Source of the DNA: Halomonas chromatireducens
GTDB taxonomy: Bacteria > Pseudomonadota > Gammaproteobacteria > Pseudomonadales > Halomonadaceae
NCBI RefSeq assembly: GCF_001545155.1
Contig: NZ_CP014226.1
Span: forward strand, 1,212,514-1,228,206
Length of the DNA: 15,693 nucleotides
Direction of reading: 5' to 3'
Made by a program: the position numbers and the translations under genes. This document shows, in pieces, positions 14,932 to 15,693 of the stretch. The notes beneath the pieces were generated by a model, which was not told the DNA's origin, ran no database searches, and saw only the letters and a program-made list of their open reading frames with translations. Each line of letters begins with the position of its first letter. Position 1 is the stretch's first letter.

Positions 14932-15300
14932 TCATCGGTGGATGATTTCCTCCTTGAGCGAATAGGCAATGCCCAGCACTTCGTCGCAGACCGGGCGCGG
15001 ATACTCCATTTCGTTCATGGCTTGCATGATGTCGTCGACCACGGCCACGTATTCGGCCGCGCTGACGTTCATCCCGGTGTGGGTCTCGATCATCGACCGT
15101 CCAGTGTACTCCACGGGCCCACCGGAACCGGCCGCGATGAACTCCTTGACCTTGATGCGGGCCCGATCCAGCGCTTCTTGATCGAGCGCTTGGTAACGTG
15201 GGCCGGCGACGTCGTTATGCAGGTGAAGTTCGACTATGCGATCGCAGAGCTTGTCAATGCCGGCTCGACCGCCGAGTCTGTCATAAAGTGTTTCGTTCAT
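14932..15300 (-). CDS. Group 1 truncated haemoglobin
   Basis: Small two-over-two haem proteins of this family bind oxygen or nitric oxide, or act in redox stress. The 122-residue protein has the family start LYDRLGGRAGIDKLCDRIVE, the EF-loop segment FIAAGSGGPVEYTGRSM (54-70) and the proximal haem ligand His74 in IETHTGMNVS. The length is typical. An ungapped comparison with Mycobacterium tuberculosis trHbN places Val23 at the usual Tyr B10 and Val51 at the usual Gln E11, so the distal pocket looks apolar. The ATG at 15300 has AAAGGAG at good spacing. It may be expressed with the katG locus as a stress gene, though the 320-bp gap argues for separate transcription. Confidence 0.9.
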   Translation of the reverse strand: MNETLYDRLGGRAGIDKLCDRIVELHLHNDVAGPRYQALDQEALDRARIKVKEFIAAGSGGPVEYTGRSMIETHTGMNVSAAEYVAVVDDIMQAMNEMEYPRPVCDEVLGIAYSLKEEIIHR

Positions 15301-15333
15301 GTCGAAATACTCCTTTCAGTAAGCGGCTTCGGA

Positions 15334-15351
15334 TAGGTGCCGGGGCACCTA
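15334..15351. promoter_or_regulatory. Perfect palindrome TAGGTGCC-GG-GGCACCTA, possible operator
   Basis: Eight-base arms with a two-base centre lie 34 to 51 bases upstream of the globin start. On the minus strand TTGGTG and TATCCG overlap or abut it with 16-base spacing, so it could sit between the -35 and -10 of the globin promoter, though those boxes are weak. The symmetry would suit a dimeric repressor or activator. The regulator is unknown. Confidence 0.5.
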
Positions 15352-15361
15352 CACCAAGGGC

Positions 15362-15378
15362 GTAACAATCCTTGTTAC
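15362..15378. promoter_or_regulatory. Perfect palindrome GTAACAA-TCC-TTGTTAC, possible operator
   Basis: Seven-base arms with a three-base centre lie midway between the divergent globin and helical-repeat genes, 24 bases ahead of the plus-strand ATG. It does not match the FNR/Dnr, NsrR or NorR consensus patterns. A shared operator for both divergent genes is plausible. Confidence 0.5.
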
Positions 15379-15402
15379 AACCGCAACAAAGGCAACTGAG
15401 CG

Positions 15403-15693
15403 ATGACGAAAGCGGATCTGTCGTCAATTCGCACCGCCCTGGACGTCGGCGACTTCGCCCGGGCACAGCAACTGCTCGCCGGACTGTCCATGCCCGCGTC
15501 AGCCGAGCTATTGGCGCTACAGGCCCAGGCGGCTTACGGCACGGGCGACCTGGAAGGTACGCTGGCCGCCTATGGCGAGCTCTACCACCTGCACCTGGAG
15601 GAAGGCTGCCTCCATGAGGCTGCTTTTGCCGCCGTCATGGTCGGCATGTACCTGATGATGGATACGGGCCTGATGGCCACCGTACGTGCGTGG
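15403..15693 (+). CDS. N-terminal part of a TPR-like helical-repeat protein, runs off the window
   Basis: The open frame gives 97 residues to the window edge and starts MTKADLSSIRTALDVGDFARAQQLL. Helix pairs of TPR type are visible: ALDVGDFARAQQLLAGL, AELLALQAQAAYGTGDLEGTLAAYGELYHLHLEEG, then a segment ending in LMATVRAW. No signal peptide or membrane helix is present, so it is likely cytoplasmic. Similar repeats precede LuxR-type DNA-binding or cyclase domains in some regulators, but no such domain is visible in the part given. The AAAGG about ten bases ahead of the ATG is an acceptable ribosome-binding site. It diverges from the globin gene across ~100 bp with two palindromes, which hints that it might regulate or be co-regulated with it. 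Confidence 0.65.
   Translation, partial: MTKADLSSIRTALDVGDFARAQQLLAGLSMPASAELLALQAQAAYGTGDLEGTLAAYGELYHLHLEEGCLHEAAFAAVMVGMYLMMDTGLMATVRAW

Overview
The window looks like chromosome from a high-GC gammaproteobacterium. Halomonas or a close relative in the Halomonadaceae is the best guess. The proteins have Halomonas/Pseudomonas-like sequences, and the gene order is the conserved gammaproteobacterial rpoN/lpt/mla supercluster. The genus is inferred from protein flavour and gene order; no search was run.

Positions ~105 to ~12,705 hold this core block. darP (minus) and pmbA (plus) diverge at the left. A long minus-strand series follows, read from right to left: yrbG, kdsD, kdsC, lptC, lptA, lptB, rpoN, hpf, ptsN, rapZ, npr. 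The first part makes Kdo (kdsD, kdsC) and exports LPS (lptC, lptA, lptB). The second part is sigma-54, the ribosome hibernation factor and the nitrogen-branch PTS with RapZ. Divergent from yrbG is the plus-strand mlaF-mlaE-mlaD-mlaC operon for retrograde phospholipid transport. Together these genes build and maintain the outer membrane and tie it to nitrogen and sugar-phosphate regulation.

Both ends of the block are broken inside genes. On the right, mlaC stops after about 61 codons and runs directly into the antisense of katG, which has itself lost about 100 C-terminal residues. On the left, darP loses its family-like C-terminus after residue ~133, and the sequence beyond reads on the opposite strand as a ribosome-binding site plus a signal-peptide-like gene start. 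The expected neighbours (tldD on the left; the rest of mlaC, mlaB and murA on the right) are absent. The 12.6-kb block is therefore either an inserted or rearranged fragment with mid-gene ends, or the product of assembly chimerism. This is the most important observation in the window.

Positions ~12,706 to 15,693 are a different locus: truncated katG (minus), a 320-bp spacer with a strong hairpin, a group-1 truncated haemoglobin gene (minus), and the start of a plus-strand helical-repeat protein that runs off the window. Two perfect palindromes lie in the ~100-bp spacer between the last two genes.

Smaller signals include a near-consensus sigma-54 promoter just upstream of rpoN itself, three 16-bp tandem repeats filling the kdsD-kdsC gap, and unusual distal-pocket residues in the globin. 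I found no tRNA, rRNA, insertion sequence, CRISPR array or integrase.
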